From NCBI RefSeq assembly GCF_900101545.1, contig NZ_FMZU01000010.1, positions 62,001 to 126,000 of the forward strand: a stretch of DNA of 64,000 nucleotides. Reading direction: 5' to 3'. Of the stretch, positions 36,318 through 46,554 are shown in pieces. The translations under genes were made by a program, and so were the position numbers. The notes under the pieces are model-generated. The model was not told the DNA's origin and did not search any database. It was given only the letters and a program-made list of their open reading frames with translations. Positions within the stretch are counted from its first letter, which is position 1; the number at the start of each line of letters is the position of its first letter. Source of the stretch: Variovorax sp. CF079 (GTDB taxonomy: Bacteria; Pseudomonadota; Gammaproteobacteria; Burkholderiales; Burkholderiaceae_C).

Positions 36318-37357
36318 TTTTCGGCCTTCCGCGGATCGAGCGCATCGCGCAGCGCGTCGCCCATGAAGGTCAGCAGCATCAGCGTGAGCACCAGCACGCC
36401 GAAGGTGGAGAGCGAAATCCACCAGGCATCGATGTTGGCCTTGCCCTGGCTCAGCAGTTCGCCGAGCGAGGGCGTTCCCGGCGGCACGCCGAGGCCCAGG
36501 AAGTCGAGCGAGGTGAGCGCCAGGATCGCCGCGCTCATGCGAAACGGCAGGAAGGTGACGACCGGCACCATGCTGTTGGGCAGGATGTGGCGCCACATGA
36601 TCTGCAGATTGCCGACGCCGAGCGCGCGTGCGGCGCGCACGTAGTCCATCTGCCGGTTGCGCAGGAACTCGGCGCGCACGTAGTCCGACAGGCCCATCCA
36701 GCCGAACAGGCTCAGGAGGATCAGCAGCAGCGCGACGCTGGGGGCGAACACGGCGCTGAAGATGATCAGCAGATACAGCTCCGGCATCGAGCCCCAGATC
36801 TCGATGAAGCGCTGGAACGCGAGGTCGGTCTTGCCGCCGAAAAAGCCCTGGATCGCGCCCGTGACGATGCCCAGCACCACGCCGATGACGGTCAGCGCCA
36901 GCGCGAACAGCACGCTCACGCGGAAGCCGTAGATCAGCTGGGCCAGCAGGTCGCGGCCGCGATCGTCGCTGCCGAAAAAGTTTTCACTGGAAGGCGCGGC
37001 CGGGTTCGGCGATTTCGCGAAGTAGTTGAGCGTCTTGGGGCCGTAGGGGTTGGGCGCGTAAATCGCCCAGTTGCCGCCTTGTGTGATGCGCTCGCGGATG
37101 AAGGGATCGAGGTAGTCGGCTGGCGTCTCGAAGTCGCCGCCGAAGGTCTTTTCGGAGTAGTCGCGCAGCACCGGGAAGTAGGTCTGCCCTTCGTAGCGCA
37201 CCACCAGCGGCTTGTCGGTCGAAAGCAGTTCGGCGAACAGGCTCAGCACCACCAGGACGGTGAAGAGCACGAGGCTCCAGAAGCCGAGCTTGTTGCGCTT
37301 GAAGCGCATCCAGGCCCGGCGGCCGGGCGAAATGGTCACGGGGCTGCTGTTAGTCAA
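36314..37357 (-). CDS. yejE: ABC transporter permease YejE
   Basis: 347 residues. An N-terminal basic segment (GRRAWMRFKRNKLGFWSLV) leads to a first membrane helix. A periplasmic domain follows, then five helices with the binding-protein-dependent permease loop (RAARALGVGNLQIMWRHILPN), which contacts the ATPase. It overlaps yejB by eight bases and yejF by four. It is the second inner-membrane subunit of the peptide importer. Confidence 0.93.
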   Translation of the reverse strand: MTNSSPVTISPGRRAWMRFKRNKLGFWSLVLFTVLVVLSLFAELLSTDKPLVVRYEGQTYFPVLRDYSEKTFGGDFETPADYLDPFIRERITQGGNWAIYAPNPYGPKTLNYFAKSPNPAAPSSENFFGSDDRGRDLLAQLIYGFRVSVLFALALTVIGVVLGIVTGAIQGFFGGKTDLAFQRFIEIWGSMPELYLLIIFSAVFAPSVALLLILLSLFGWMGLSDYVRAEFLRNRQMDYVRAARALGVGNLQIMWRHILPNSMVPVVTFLPFRMSAAILALTSLDFLGLGVPPGTPSLGELLSQGKANIDAWWISLSTFGVLVLTLMLLTFMGDALRDALDPRKAEK

Positions 37358-38384
37358 ACTTCACCCTCGGATCGACCAGGACGTAGCAGAGATCGGAAAT
37401 CAGCTTGGTCACCAGCCCGATCAGCGTGAAGAGATAGAGCGTGCCGAGCACGACCGGGTAGTCGCGCCGGATCACGCTCTCGTAGCTCAGGAGGCCGAGC
37501 CCGTCGAGCGAGAACAGCGTCTCGATCAGCAGCGAGCCGGTGAAGAAAGCGCCGATGAAGGCGGCCGGGAAGCCGGTGATGATCGGAATCAGTGCATTGC
37601 GAAACACGTGCTTCCACAGCACCTGGCGCTCGGCCAGGCCCTTGGCGCGCGCGGTCAGCACGTACTGCTTGCGGATTTCCTCGAGGAAGGAGTTCTTGGT
37701 CAGCATCGCTGTCACGGCAAAGCTGCCGAGCACCATCGCCGTCACGGGCAGCGCGATGTGCCACAGGTAGTCGATCGCCTTGGCGCCCCAGCTCAGGCTG
37801 TCCCAGTTGGGCGAGGTCAGGCCGCGCAGCGGGAACCACTGCAGCTGCCCGCCGAAGACCACCAGCAGCGCCACGCCGAGCACGAAGCCCGGAATGGCAT
37901 AGCCGATCAGCACGATCAAGGTGGTGACGAAATCGAATCGCGAGCCGGCCCGCACGGCCTTCGCCACGCCGAGCGGGACTGCGATGAGGTAGCTGATGAA
38001 GAAGGTCCACAGACCCAGACTGATGGAGACGGGCAGCTTCTCCTTGACCAGTTCCCACACATCCTTGTGCTGGTAGAAGCTGGTGCCCAGATCGAAGCGC
38101 GCGAAGGACTTGAGCATCAGCCAGAAACGCTCGGCGGGCGGTTTGTCGAAGCCGTAGAGCTTCTTGATCTCCTCGATGCGCTTTTCGTCCAGACCTTGGC
38201 GGCCGCGGTAGCCCGCGCCGGAACTGGCTGCGCGTTCGCCGCCCGAGTCGCGGCCCTGCAGCTGCGCCACCATCTGCTCGACCGGGCCGCCCGGCACGAA
38301 CTGCACCGTGACGAAGGTCAGCAGCAGCACGCCGAAGAGCGTGGGCACCATCAGCAGCAGGCGTTTGAGGATGTAGCTGGCCAT
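37350..38384 (-). CDS. yejB: ABC transporter permease YejB
   Basis: 344 residues. The DppB/OppB-type start (MASYILKRLLLMVPTLFGVLLLTFVTVQFVPGG) contains the first membrane helix. The ATPase-contacting loop reads TARAKGLAERQVLWKHVFRN, and about six helices are predicted by eye. A YejB-typical periplasmic insertion lies at about 40-130 (YGFDKPPAERFWLML). It lies nine bases downstream of the binding-protein gene yejA. Confidence 0.93.
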   Translation of the reverse strand: MASYILKRLLLMVPTLFGVLLLTFVTVQFVPGGPVEQMVAQLQGRDSGGERAASSGAGYRGRQGLDEKRIEEIKKLYGFDKPPAERFWLMLKSFARFDLGTSFYQHKDVWELVKEKLPVSISLGLWTFFISYLIAVPLGVAKAVRAGSRFDFVTTLIVLIGYAIPGFVLGVALLVVFGGQLQWFPLRGLTSPNWDSLSWGAKAIDYLWHIALPVTAMVLGSFAVTAMLTKNSFLEEIRKQYVLTARAKGLAERQVLWKHVFRNALIPIITGFPAAFIGAFFTGSLLIETLFSLDGLGLLSYESVIRRDYPVVLGTLYLFTLIGLVTKLISDLCYVLVDPRVKFD

Positions 38385-38393
38385 ATGACGGCT

Positions 38394-40190
38394 TCACTTG
38401 TTGGCAGGCGATGCCCACCAGGTGCTCATGGCCCAGGCATCGGCTTGGTAATAAGGCGGGATCACATCCGGCAGCACGAAGGGCCGGGGCCGGTAGCCGA
38501 TCAGGAAGGCGTCGCCGTAGTACTGCGGCACCGAGTAGTAGCCGTGCGAGAGCACGCGGTCGAGCGAACGCATCGCGGCGCTCAATTCGGGCCGCGTGGT
38601 GGCGCCGACCACCTTCTGCAGCAGCGCATCGACCGCGGGATCGGCGATGCCCCAGATGTTCGAGGAGCCGTGGGTAGCGGCCGCCTTGGAGCCGAAGAAT
38701 TCCAGCAGCTCGCCGCCCGGCGCCGTGGTTCCGGGCAGCCGCACCGAGGTCATCTCGAAGTCGAAGTTGTCCATGCGCTGCTGCGAGAGGGAGAAGTCCA
38801 CCGTGCGAAAGCTCATCTGGATGCCGAGCTTCAGCAAGGCCGTCTGCAACGGCGTCACGACGCGGATCAGCGAAGGCTGGTCGTTCAGAAACTCGATGGT
38901 GAAGACCTCGTTCTTGTCGTTGCGCAGGGCACCGTCGCGGTAGGTCCAGCCGGCCTCGGCCAGCAGCGTGCGCGCGCGGCGCAGGTTCTCGCGCAGGCTG
39001 CCCGGTGGCGCGGTACTCGGCGAGATCACGGCCGGCCCGAAGACTTCGGGCCGCAGCTTGCTGCGCAGCGGCTCGAGCAGCGCCAGTTCGTCCGGCCTGG
39101 GGAGCCCTTCGGCATGGAACTCGCTGTTCGGGTAGTAGCCCTGCACGCGCTTGTACAGGCCGTAGAAGAGCTGCTTGTTGAGCCACTCGAAATCGAAGGC
39201 GAGTCCGATGGCCTGCCGCACGCGGATGTCCTTGAACTTCGGGTTGCGGACATTGAACACATAGCCCTGAAAGTCGCCCGGGTTCTGGTTCTCGAACGCA
39301 CGCTTTCGGATCTCGCCGGACGTGAACTGCTTGCCCGTGTACTGGCGCGCCCAGTTGCGTGAGGTGAACTCGCGCATGAAGTCGAACTCGCCCGCCTTCA
39401 GCCCTTCGAAGCGCGAGGTGTCGTCCAGGTAGATCTTGAAGGTGACGCGGTCGAAGTTGAAGAAGCCCTTGCGCACCGGAAGCTCAGCCCCCCAATAGTT
39501 CGGGTCGCGCGTGTAGGTGATGTCGCGGCCCATGCGCGGGTTAGAGATCTTGTACGGCCCCGACGCAATCGGCACCTCGGTCGTGACCTGGTCGAAAGGC
39601 TTGCCGGCGCCCCAGGCACGGCTGAATACCGCCATTCCGCCCACGACCAACGGCAGCTCGGGATTGGGGCTCGCGAAGTCGAAGCGCACCGTGCGCTCGC
39701 CGATGCCCGTGGCGCTCTTCACCTCGGCGTAGATCGTGCGGAATTGGGGTGCCGCCAGCGGCCCCGTGAGCGTGGTGAAGGAGTGCACCACATCGGCCGC
39801 GAGCACCGGCGAACCGTCGTTGAAACGCGCTTTGGGATGAAGGCGGAAGGTGGCGGACCGCTTGTCGGGCGCCACCTCGACGTCCTCGGCCAGCAGGCCG
39901 TAGGCCGTGGTCGGCTCCTCCGAGTTGCCGGTCAAGAGGCTCTCGAACATCAGGTTGCCGAGGCCTGATGGCGCCGTGCCTTTGAGCGTGAACGGATTGA
40001 ACTTGTCGAAGTTGGTGGGCCGCGTCGGCGGCACCATGCGGATCTCGCCGCCCTTGGGCGCATTCGGGTTCACATAGCTGAAATGCGTGAAACCCGGCGC
40101 GTACTTGACGTCCCCGAACTGCGCGTACGCATGGGCCGCCCACGAGGGGGCTGCCGAGAGCGCCAACACCAGAAGCAGCCAAGCTCGCAT
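38394..40190 (-). CDS. yejA: Extracellular solute-binding protein YejA (family 5)
   Basis: 598 residues from the ATG at 40190. A Sec signal peptide ([21 protein letters not shown]) is followed by an SBP_bac_5 domain, with [15 protein letters not shown] near the mature start and the family segments [18 protein letters not shown] and [20 protein letters not shown]. It binds peptides in the periplasm and delivers them to YejBEF. It is divergent from fabI across 37 bp, so its promoter is close to or within the fabI leader. Confidence 0.92.
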   Translation of the reverse strand: MRAWLLLVLALSAAPSWAAHAYAQFGDVKYAPGFTHFSYVNPNAPKGGEIRMVPPTRPTNFDKFNPFTLKGTAPSGLGNLMFESLLTGNSEEPTTAYGLLAEDVEVAPDKRSATFRLHPKARFNDGSPVLAADVVHSFTTLTGPLAAPQFRTIYAEVKSATGIGERTVRFDFASPNPELPLVVGGMAVFSRAWGAGKPFDQVTTEVPIASGPYKISNPRMGRDITYTRDPNYWGAELPVRKGFFNFDRVTFKIYLDDTSRFEGLKAGEFDFMREFTSRNWARQYTGKQFTSGEIRKRAFENQNPGDFQGYVFNVRNPKFKDIRVRQAIGLAFDFEWLNKQLFYGLYKRVQGYYPNSEFHAEGLPRPDELALLEPLRSKLRPEVFGPAVISPSTAPPGSLRENLRRARTLLAEAGWTYRDGALRNDKNEVFTIEFLNDQPSLIRVVTPLQTALLKLGIQMSFRTVDFSLSQQRMDNFDFEMTSVRLPGTTAPGGELLEFFGSKAAATHGSSNIWGIADPAVDALLQKVVGATTRPELSAAMRSLDRVLSHGYYSVPQYYGDAFLIGYRPRPFVLPDVIPPYYQADAWAMSTWWASPANK

Positions 40191-40227
40191 GCGAGAATTC
40201 TGCACAAGATTTTCACGAGGTCGCTTT

Positions 40228-41022
40228 ATGGGCTTTCTTTCCGGCAAAAAATTCCTGATCACGGGCGTGCTGAGCAACCGTTCCATCGCCTACGGCATCG
40301 CCAAGGCCTGCCATCAACAGGGCGCCGAACTCGCGTTCAGCTACGTCGGCGAGCGCTTCAAGGATCGCATCACCGAGTTTGCGGCCGATTTCGATTCGAA
40401 GCTCGTCTTCGACTGCGACGTGGGCGACGATGCCCAGATCGCCAAGCTCTTCGCCGATCTCTCGCAGACCTGGCCCACCTTCGACGGCTTCGTCCACAGC
40501 ATCGGCTTCGCGCCACGCGAAGCGATCGCGGGCGATTTTCTCGACGGCCTGTCGCGCGACGCCTTCAAGGTCGCGCACGACATCAGCGCCTACAGCTTCC
40601 CGGCAATGGCCAAGGCGGCCCTGCCCTATCTCAACGACAAGTCGGCGCTGCTCACGCTGACCTACCTGGGCGCGCTGCGCGTGCTGCCCAACTACAACAC
40701 CATGGGCCTGGCCAAGGCCTCGCTCGAGGCCTCGGTGCGCTACCTCGCCGAGTCGCTGGGCCCCAAGGGCATGCGCGTGAACGGCATCAGCGCCGGCCCG
40801 ATCAAGACGCTGGCGGCCAGCGGCATCAAGGGCTTCGGCAAGATCCTCTCGGTGGTGGCCGAGGTGTCGCCGATCCGCCGCAACGTGACCATCGAGGAAG
40901 TGGGCAACGTGGCCGCCTTCCTGATGAGCGATCTCGCCAGCGGCGTGACGGCCGAGATCACCTATGTCGACGGCGGCTTCAGCCACGTCGTCGGCGGCAT
41001 CGCCGAACCGGCCGCGGGCTGA
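40228..41022 (+). CDS. fabI: Enoyl-[acyl-carrier-protein] reductase (NADH)
   Basis: 264 residues from the ATG at 40228. FabI reduces trans-2-enoyl-ACP in the last step of each fatty acid elongation cycle. The divergent SDR signature is clear: [18 protein letters not shown], then the catalytic Tyr-x6-Lys in [12 protein letters not shown]. The substrate-binding loop region [10 protein letters not shown] and the C-terminal TYVDGGFS match the family. Triclosan-target FabI type rather than FabV or FabK. Confidence 0.95.
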   Translation: MGFLSGKKFLITGVLSNRSIAYGIAKACHQQGAELAFSYVGERFKDRITEFAADFDSKLVFDCDVGDDAQIAKLFADLSQTWPTFDGFVHSIGFAPREAIAGDFLDGLSRDAFKVAHDISAYSFPAMAKAALPYLNDKSALLTLTYLGALRVLPNYNTMGLAKASLEASVRYLAESLGPKGMRVNGISAGPIKTLAASGIKGFGKILSVVAEVSPIRRNVTIEEVGNVAAFLMSDLASGVTAEITYVDGGFSHVVGGIAEPAAG

Positions 41023-41104
41023 GCCTGGTCCAACCGGCGCAGGCCGCCGGCAGCACCTCTCATAATCCCCCGGCTTGTCAATAAAACATGGCGGGGAGTC
41101 GATC

Positions 41105-42022
41105 ATGAGTTTTCGCATTCATTCAGGCCGCGCCTTGCAGGCGCCTGCCGAGCTGTCGCGCCGAGCGCTCCTGCTCGGCGCCGTGGCCGCCACATGCACC
41201 TTGTCAGCCCCGTCCGGGGCCTTGGCGCGCGACACAGCGGCCCCGACGCTGATGCTCGCCGAGGTGTACCGCCGCGGCATGCCACTCGACGACCATTGGG
41301 TCAGCGAGAAGTACGACGGCGTGCGCGGCTACTGGGACGGCAAGCAGCTCTGGACGCGCGGCGGCGAACGCATCGTCGCGCCGGCCTGGTTCACCGCCTC
41401 GCTGCCCGCCGTGCCGATGGACGGCGAACTGTGGGCCGGCCGCGGCCGCTTCGCGCAGGCGGTGTCCACGGTGCGCAGCCAGACGCCGAACGACGCGGCA
41501 TGGCACGAGCTGCACTTCATGGTCTTCGATCTGCCGGCCCAGCCCGGCGACTTCACGGCCCGTCTCGCCGTCTTGCGAAAGCTGCTGCCGATCACGGATG
41601 CGCCCTGGCTGGTGCCGGTCCCGCAGCAGCGCGCGACGACGCACGAGTCGCTGCAGGCGCTGCTCGACAAGACGGTGCGCATGGGCGGCGAGGGCTTGAT
41701 GCTGCACCGGGGAGCTTCGCTCTACCGTGCCGAACGCAACAGCGATCTGCTCAAGCTCAAGCCCTACGACGATGCGGATGCGCGTGTGCTGGCGCATGTT
41801 CCAGGCCGCGGCAAGCATGCGGGCCGAATGGGCGCGCTGCTGGTCGAGACGCCCGAGGGCAAGCGCTTCAGGCTCGGCAGCGGCTTCAGCGATGCCCAGC
41901 GCAACGAGCCGCCGGCCGTCGGCAGCTGGGTGAACTACCGCTACAACGGCACGAGCCCCGGCGGCCTGCCGAGGTTCGCGCGCTTTCTGCGGGTGCGGGA
42001 AGACCTCGCGTCCTCGTCCTGA
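41105..42022 (+). CDS. Exported ATP-dependent DNA ligase (LigE-like)
   Basis: 305 residues. An N-terminal signal (SRRALLLGAVAATCTLS, with a possible twin-arginine motif) precedes a minimal ligase. The nucleotidyltransferase motif I is SEKYDGVRG (catalytic Lys about residue 69), followed by VPMDGELWAG (III), GGEGLMLHRG (IV) and LLKLKPYDDADARV (V). A small OB-fold then ends the protein. Lig E enzymes seal nicks with ATP and are predicted periplasmic, with a proposed role in extracellular or incoming DNA. A GGGGAG ribosome site precedes the chosen ATG. Confidence 0.88.
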   Translation: MSFRIHSGRALQAPAELSRRALLLGAVAATCTLSAPSGALARDTAAPTLMLAEVYRRGMPLDDHWVSEKYDGVRGYWDGKQLWTRGGERIVAPAWFTASLPAVPMDGELWAGRGRFAQAVSTVRSQTPNDAAWHELHFMVFDLPAQPGDFTARLAVLRKLLPITDAPWLVPVPQQRATTHESLQALLDKTVRMGGEGLMLHRGASLYRAERNSDLLKLKPYDDADARVLAHVPGRGKHAGRMGALLVETPEGKRFRLGSGFSDAQRNEPPAVGSWVNYRYNGTSPGGLPRFARFLRVREDLASSS

Positions 42023-42046
42023 TCGAGGCTCCCGCGTGCTGCTGCC

Positions 42047-42604
42047 TTACTTGGGCAGCAGCACCTTGTCGACGACGTGGATCACGCCATTGGATTGGTA
42101 CACGTCGGCCGTGCTCACGGTGGCCCAGCCGCCGTTCTCGTCGCCGACCATGATCTTGCCGCCGCTCGCCTTGGCCGTCAGCGTGCCGCCGGCGGCGGTC
42201 TTGAGCGTGGCCATGCCCTTGCCGTCCATGATCTGCCCGCCGAGCGCGGCGGCGTCCAGCCTGCCGGGTACCACGTGGTAGGTCAGGACGGCCGTGAGCT
42301 TGCCCTTGTTCTCGGGCTTGAGCAGCGTGTCGACCGTGCCGGCGGGCAAGGCGGCGAAGGCCGTATTGGTCGGCGCGAACACCGTGAACGGACCCGGACC
42401 CTTGAGGGTCTCGACCAGGCCGGCGGCCTTGACGGCCGCAACCAGGGTGGTGTGGTCCTTCGAGTTGACGGCGTTGTCGATGATGTCCTTGGTGGCGAAC
42501 ATCGGCGCGCCGCCGACCATGACCTGCGCGACGGCCGAGGCCGCTGCAGCGGCCATCGTGACAGCCAGGGTGAGGGATGCAAGGCGATGGAATCTACGGT
42601 TCAT
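42047..42604 (-). CDS. Exported fasciclin (FAS1) domain protein
   Basis: 185 residues from the ATG at 42604 (AGAGGAG upstream). A signal peptide ends near residue 26 (ASAVAQ). One FAS1 domain follows, with LVAAVKAAGLVETLKGPGPFTVFAPTN (H1) and the C-terminal SNGVIHVVDKVLLP (H2). FAS1 proteins mediate adhesion or are stress-related secreted proteins in bacteria. It is convergent with the DNA ligase gene, 24 bp between stops, and lies downstream of the decarboxylase on the same strand. Confidence 0.9.
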   Translation of the reverse strand: MNRRFHRLASLTLAVTMAAAAASAVAQVMVGGAPMFATKDIIDNAVNSKDHTTLVAAVKAAGLVETLKGPGPFTVFAPTNTAFAALPAGTVDTLLKPENKGKLTAVLTYHVVPGRLDAAALGGQIMDGKGMATLKTAAGGTLTAKASGGKIMVGDENGGWATVSTADVYQSNGVIHVVDKVLLPK

Positions 42605-42724
42605 GAATAGCTCCTCTGGGATTGAAGCCGCCGCAGAAAGCGCGACGGCTGCAACCAATACGAGGAGCTCGCCGAAGCGGATTCAAAGCACCGCGCGCAA
42701 TCCTGCGCCGTGGCTGATCCTTCT

Positions 42725-45022
42725 TCAGTCGGCGTTGCGGACGCAGTCCGCGTAGTAGCGCTTCTTGCCGTTCTCGTCGACGCGCGCCACCAAGCCGTGG
42801 ATGTCGGTCTCGAAGCCCGGGCACTCCGTATTGAACTGCCGCGCGAACTTGAGGTAGTCGACGATCTTCTTGTTGAAGACCTCGCCCGGGATCAGGAGCG
42901 GAATGCCCGGCGGGTACGGCGTGATCAGGCTGGTGGTGATGCGGCCTTCGAGCTCGTCGATCTCCACGCGCTCGGTCTTGCGGTGCGCAATGTGCGCGTA
43001 GGCGTCGCTCGGCTTCATCGCCGGCGTCAGGTCACTCAGGTACATCTCGGTCGTGAGGCGCGCGACGTCGTAGCGCGCGTAGAGCTGGTGGACGTGCTGG
43101 CACAGGTCGCGCAGGCCGAGGCGCTCGTAGCCCGGATGCTGCTGGCAGAACTCGGGCAGGATGCGCCACATCGGCTGGTTGCGCGCGTAGTCGTCCTTGA
43201 ACTGCTGCAGCGCGGTGAGCAGCGTGTTCCAGCGGCCCTTGGTGATGCCGATGGTGAACATGATGAAGAAGCTGTAGAGCCCCGTCTTCTCGACGATCAC
43301 GCCATGCTCGGCCAGGAACTTGGTGACGATGCTGGCGGGAATGCCGGTCTCGGCAAACTTGCCCTGCAGGTCCAGGCCCGGCGTCACGATGGTCGACTTG
43401 ATCGGGTCGAGCATGTTGAAACCGTCGGCCAGCTTGCCGAAGCCGTGCCAGTTGCGCGAACCGTTCTTGCCGTTCGTGCCGGTGCGCGATTCGCCTTCCA
43501 TGATCCAGTCGCTCGCGCGGCCGATGCCCTCTTCGACCAGCTTCTCGGGTCCCCAGACCTTGAACCACCACTCGTCCGCGCCGAACTCGGCTTCGACCTT
43601 GCGCATCGCGCGGCGGAAGTCCAGCGCTTCGAGGATGCTCTCTTCCACCAGCGCGGTGCCGCCGGGCGGCTCCATCATCGCGGCCGCGACGTCGCAGCTG
43701 GCGATGATCGCGTACTGCGGGCTGGTCGACGAATGCATCAGGTAGGCCTCGTTGAAGAGGTCGCGGTCGAGCGCGCGGTTCTGCGAATCCTGCACCAGCA
43801 CGTGGCTGGCCTGGCTGATGCCGGCCAGGAGCTTGTGGGTCGACTGCGTCGCGAACACCAGCGACTCCTTGGGACGCACGCGCCGCTTGCCCATGGCGTG
43901 GTAGGCGCCGTAGAACGGGTGGAAGGCTGCGTGCGGCAACCAGGCCTCGTCGAAGTGCAGCGTATCGACGTAGCCGTCGAGCATGCCCTTGATGGTTTCG
44001 GTGTTGTAGATCACGCCGTCGTAGGTCGATTGCGTGAGCGTCATCACGCGCGGCTTGACCCGGTCGGCATCCACGTGCGAGAGCAGCGGATTGGCGCGGA
44101 TCTTGGCCTTGATGGCCGACGGCTCGAATTCGCTCCGCGGGATCGGGCCGATGATGCCGAAGTGGTTGCGCGTCGGCTTCATGAAGACGGGAATAGCGCC
44201 CGTCATGATGATCGCGTGCAGCACCGACTTGTGGCAGTTGCGGTCGACCACCACCACGTCGTCGGGCGCCACCGTGTGGTGCCACACCATCTTGTTGCTG
44301 GTGCTGGTGCCGTTGGTCACGAAGAAGCAGTGGTCGGCATTGAAGATGCGCGCCGCATTGCGCTCGCTGGCCGCCACCGGGCCGGTGTGGTCCAGCAGCT
44401 GGCCGAGTTCCTCGACTGCGTTGCAGACGTCGGCGCGCAGCATGTTCTCGCCGAAGAACTGGTGGAACATCTGGCCCACCGGGCTCTTCAGGAAGGCAAC
44501 GCCGCCCGAGTGGCCCGGGCAATGCCAGGAGTACGAGCCGTCCTCCGCGTAGTCGATCAGCGCCTTGAAGAACGGCGGCTGCACGCCTTCGAGGTAGCTC
44601 TTGGCTTCGCGGATGATGTGGCGGGCCACGAACTCCGGCGTGTCCTCGAACATGTGGATGAAACCGTGCAGCTCGCGCAGGATGTCGTTTGGGATGTGGC
44701 GCGAGGTCTTGGTCTCGCCGTAGATGTAGATCGGCACGTCGGCGTTCTTGCGCCGCACCTCGCCGATGAAGTTGCGCAGGTTCAGCACGGCCGGGTCGAG
44801 GTCGGGGCCGACGGTGAACTCCTCGTCGTCGATCGACAGGATGAAGGCGCTGGCGCGGCTTTGCTGCTGGGCGAACTGGCTCAGGTCGCCGTAGCTCGTG
44901 ACGCCCAGCACCTCGAAGCCTTCTTTCTCGAAAGCCTGCGCCAGGGCGCGGATGCTGAGCCCCGAGCTGTTCTCGGAGCGGAAGTCCTCGTCGATGATGA
45001 CGATGGGAAAGCGGAATTTCAT
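42725..45022 (-). CDS. PLP-dependent Arg/Lys/Orn decarboxylase
   Basis: 765 residues from the ATG at 45022. The N-terminal wing domain (FRFPIVIIDEDFRSENSSG) precedes the PLP core. The PLP-binding lysine is in QSTHKLLAGISQASHV, with FDEAWLPHAAFHPFYG upstream and the C-terminal domain (PYPPGIPLLIPGE) complete. The length is close to biodegradative arginine decarboxylase AdiA (~756), but the sequence does not decide between arginine, lysine and ornithine. It decarboxylates a basic amino acid in acid response or polyamine synthesis. It is divergent from the NfeD gene across 110 bp. No antiporter gene is adjacent. Confidence 0.91.
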   Translation of the reverse strand: MKFRFPIVIIDEDFRSENSSGLSIRALAQAFEKEGFEVLGVTSYGDLSQFAQQQSRASAFILSIDDEEFTVGPDLDPAVLNLRNFIGEVRRKNADVPIYIYGETKTSRHIPNDILRELHGFIHMFEDTPEFVARHIIREAKSYLEGVQPPFFKALIDYAEDGSYSWHCPGHSGGVAFLKSPVGQMFHQFFGENMLRADVCNAVEELGQLLDHTGPVAASERNAARIFNADHCFFVTNGTSTSNKMVWHHTVAPDDVVVVDRNCHKSVLHAIIMTGAIPVFMKPTRNHFGIIGPIPRSEFEPSAIKAKIRANPLLSHVDADRVKPRVMTLTQSTYDGVIYNTETIKGMLDGYVDTLHFDEAWLPHAAFHPFYGAYHAMGKRRVRPKESLVFATQSTHKLLAGISQASHVLVQDSQNRALDRDLFNEAYLMHSSTSPQYAIIASCDVAAAMMEPPGGTALVEESILEALDFRRAMRKVEAEFGADEWWFKVWGPEKLVEEGIGRASDWIMEGESRTGTNGKNGSRNWHGFGKLADGFNMLDPIKSTIVTPGLDLQGKFAETGIPASIVTKFLAEHGVIVEKTGLYSFFIMFTIGITKGRWNTLLTALQQFKDDYARNQPMWRILPEFCQQHPGYERLGLRDLCQHVHQLYARYDVARLTTEMYLSDLTPAMKPSDAYAHIAHRKTERVEIDELEGRITTSLITPYPPGIPLLIPGEVFNKKIVDYLKFARQFNTECPGFETDIHGLVARVDENGKKRYYADCVRNAD

Positions 45023-45132
45023 GAGCGCGGCTCCGGACTGGCAAATAGGCGCGAAGTGTACGGAATTCAGATGAAGGAATTGATCGGCTTTTGACTCAGA
45101 ATGTCGTGCCTTCAATAAAGAGAGGAGTCGTC

Positions 45133-45558
45133 ATGGCGAGTTCCACCGTCTGGTGGTTGATTGCGGGAGGGGCCATCGTGCTGGAGCTGCTCTCCGGCAC
45201 GGTCTACCTGCTGCTGTTGAGCGCGGGCTTCGCTGCGGCGGCGGTGGCGGCCCATGCGGGCGCCAGCCTGACCACCCAGCTGGTGGTCGCGGCGGTGGTG
45301 GGGGTGGGCGCCGTGCTCATCTGGCACATCATCCGCCGTCGGCGGCCGGCCGAGCCGCCGACCGCCGCCAACCGCGACGTCAACCTGGATATCGGCGAGA
45401 GCGTCTACGTCGACGCCTGGAATCCCGACGGCACCGCCACCGTGCGCTACCGCGGCGCGCAATGGACCGTGGTGCCCCGCGCCGGAAGCACGCCGTCGAT
45501 CGGCGAGCACCGCGTGGCCGAGGTGGTCGGCAGCCGCCTGGTCGTCGACAAGATCTGA
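45133..45558 (+). CDS. NfeD family membrane protein
   Basis: 141 residues from the ATG at 45133 with AGAGGAG upstream. Two membrane segments (about 5-30 and 42-64) are followed by a small cytosolic OB-fold (NLDIGESVYVDAWNPDGTATVRYRGAQWTV). This short NfeD1b form pairs with SPFH proteins and is thought to help organise membrane microdomains. The SPFH partner follows 30 bp downstream. Confidence 0.9.
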   Translation: MASSTVWWLIAGGAIVLELLSGTVYLLLLSAGFAAAAVAAHAGASLTTQLVVAAVVGVGAVLIWHIIRRRRPAEPPTAANRDVNLDIGESVYVDAWNPDGTATVRYRGAQWTVVPRAGSTPSIGEHRVAEVVGSRLVVDKI

Positions 45559-45588
45559 CAAGAAGCAAGAACCGAAAAGGAAGCATTC

Positions 45589-46518
45589 ATGGAACTCGCA
45601 GTCCCCCTCGTCATCCTGGTTATCGCGATCATCGTCATCAGCCAGTCGATCAAGTTCGTGCCGCAGCAGAACGCCTGGGTGCGCGAGCGCCTGGGCAAGT
45701 ACCACAACACGATGACCCCCGGACCCAACTTCCTGATCCCCTTCATCGACAAGGTGGCCTACAAGCACAGCCTGAAGGAAATCCCGCTCGACGTGCCGAG
45801 CCAGATCTGCATCACGCGCGACAACACGCAGCTGCAGGTCGACGGCATCCTGTACTTCCAGGTGACCGACCCGATGCGCGCGAGCTACGGCTCGTCCAAT
45901 TACATCGTGGCCGTCACTCAGCTCGCGCAGACCTCGCTGCGCAGCGTGATCGGCAAGCTCGAGCTCGACAAGACCTTCGAGGAGCGCGACATCATCAACG
46001 CCCAGGTCGTGGCCGCCATCGACGAGGCCGCGCTGAACTGGGGCGTGAAGGTGCTGCGCTACGAGATCAAGGACCTGACGCCGCCCAAGGAAATCCTCCA
46101 GGCCATGCAGCGCCAGATCACGGCCGAGCGCGAAAAGCGGGCGCTGATCGCGGCCTCCGAAGGCCGCCGCCAGGAGCAGATCAACATCGCCACCGGCGAA
46201 CGCGAAGCCTTCATCGCTCGCTCCGAGGGCGAGAAGCAGGCGCAGATCAACAACGCGCAGGGCGAGGCGGCAGCCATCACCGCGGTGGCCCAGGCGACCG
46301 CCGGCGCCATCGAGCGCGTGGCGGCCGCGATCCGGCAGCCGGGCGGCGAACAGGCCGTGCAGCTCAAGGTGGCCGAGCGCGCGGTCGATGCCTACGGCAA
46401 GGTCGCGGCCGACGCCACGACCACGCTGATCGTGCCGAGCAACATGACCGAGACCGCGGCGCTCATCGCCTCGGCGATGCGCATGGTGCAGGCCGGAAAG
46501 ACATCGGGCACCGCCTGA
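45589..46518 (+). CDS. SPFH/Band 7 (stomatin-like, QmcA-type) protein
   Basis: 309 residues. An N-terminal membrane anchor (VPLVILVIAIIVISQSIKFV) is followed by the SPFH domain (QQNAWVRERLGKYHNTMTPG; LDVPSQICITRDNTQLQVDG). A coiled-coil Glu/Ala-rich helix (about 175-240) and a short C-terminal region complete it. Such proteins oligomerise at the membrane and assist quality control with FtsH-type proteases in known cases. It forms the usual pair with the upstream NfeD gene. Confidence 0.93.
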   Translation: MELAVPLVILVIAIIVISQSIKFVPQQNAWVRERLGKYHNTMTPGPNFLIPFIDKVAYKHSLKEIPLDVPSQICITRDNTQLQVDGILYFQVTDPMRASYGSSNYIVAVTQLAQTSLRSVIGKLELDKTFEERDIINAQVVAAIDEAALNWGVKVLRYEIKDLTPPKEILQAMQRQITAEREKRALIAASEGRRQEQINIATGEREAFIARSEGEKQAQINNAQGEAAAITAVAQATAGAIERVAAAIRQPGGEQAVQLKVAERAVDAYGKVAADATTTLIVPSNMTETAALIASAMRMVQAGKTSGTA

Positions 46519-46554
46519 GATCGATTCGTCCCCGCTGCTACAATTGCGGGCTTC

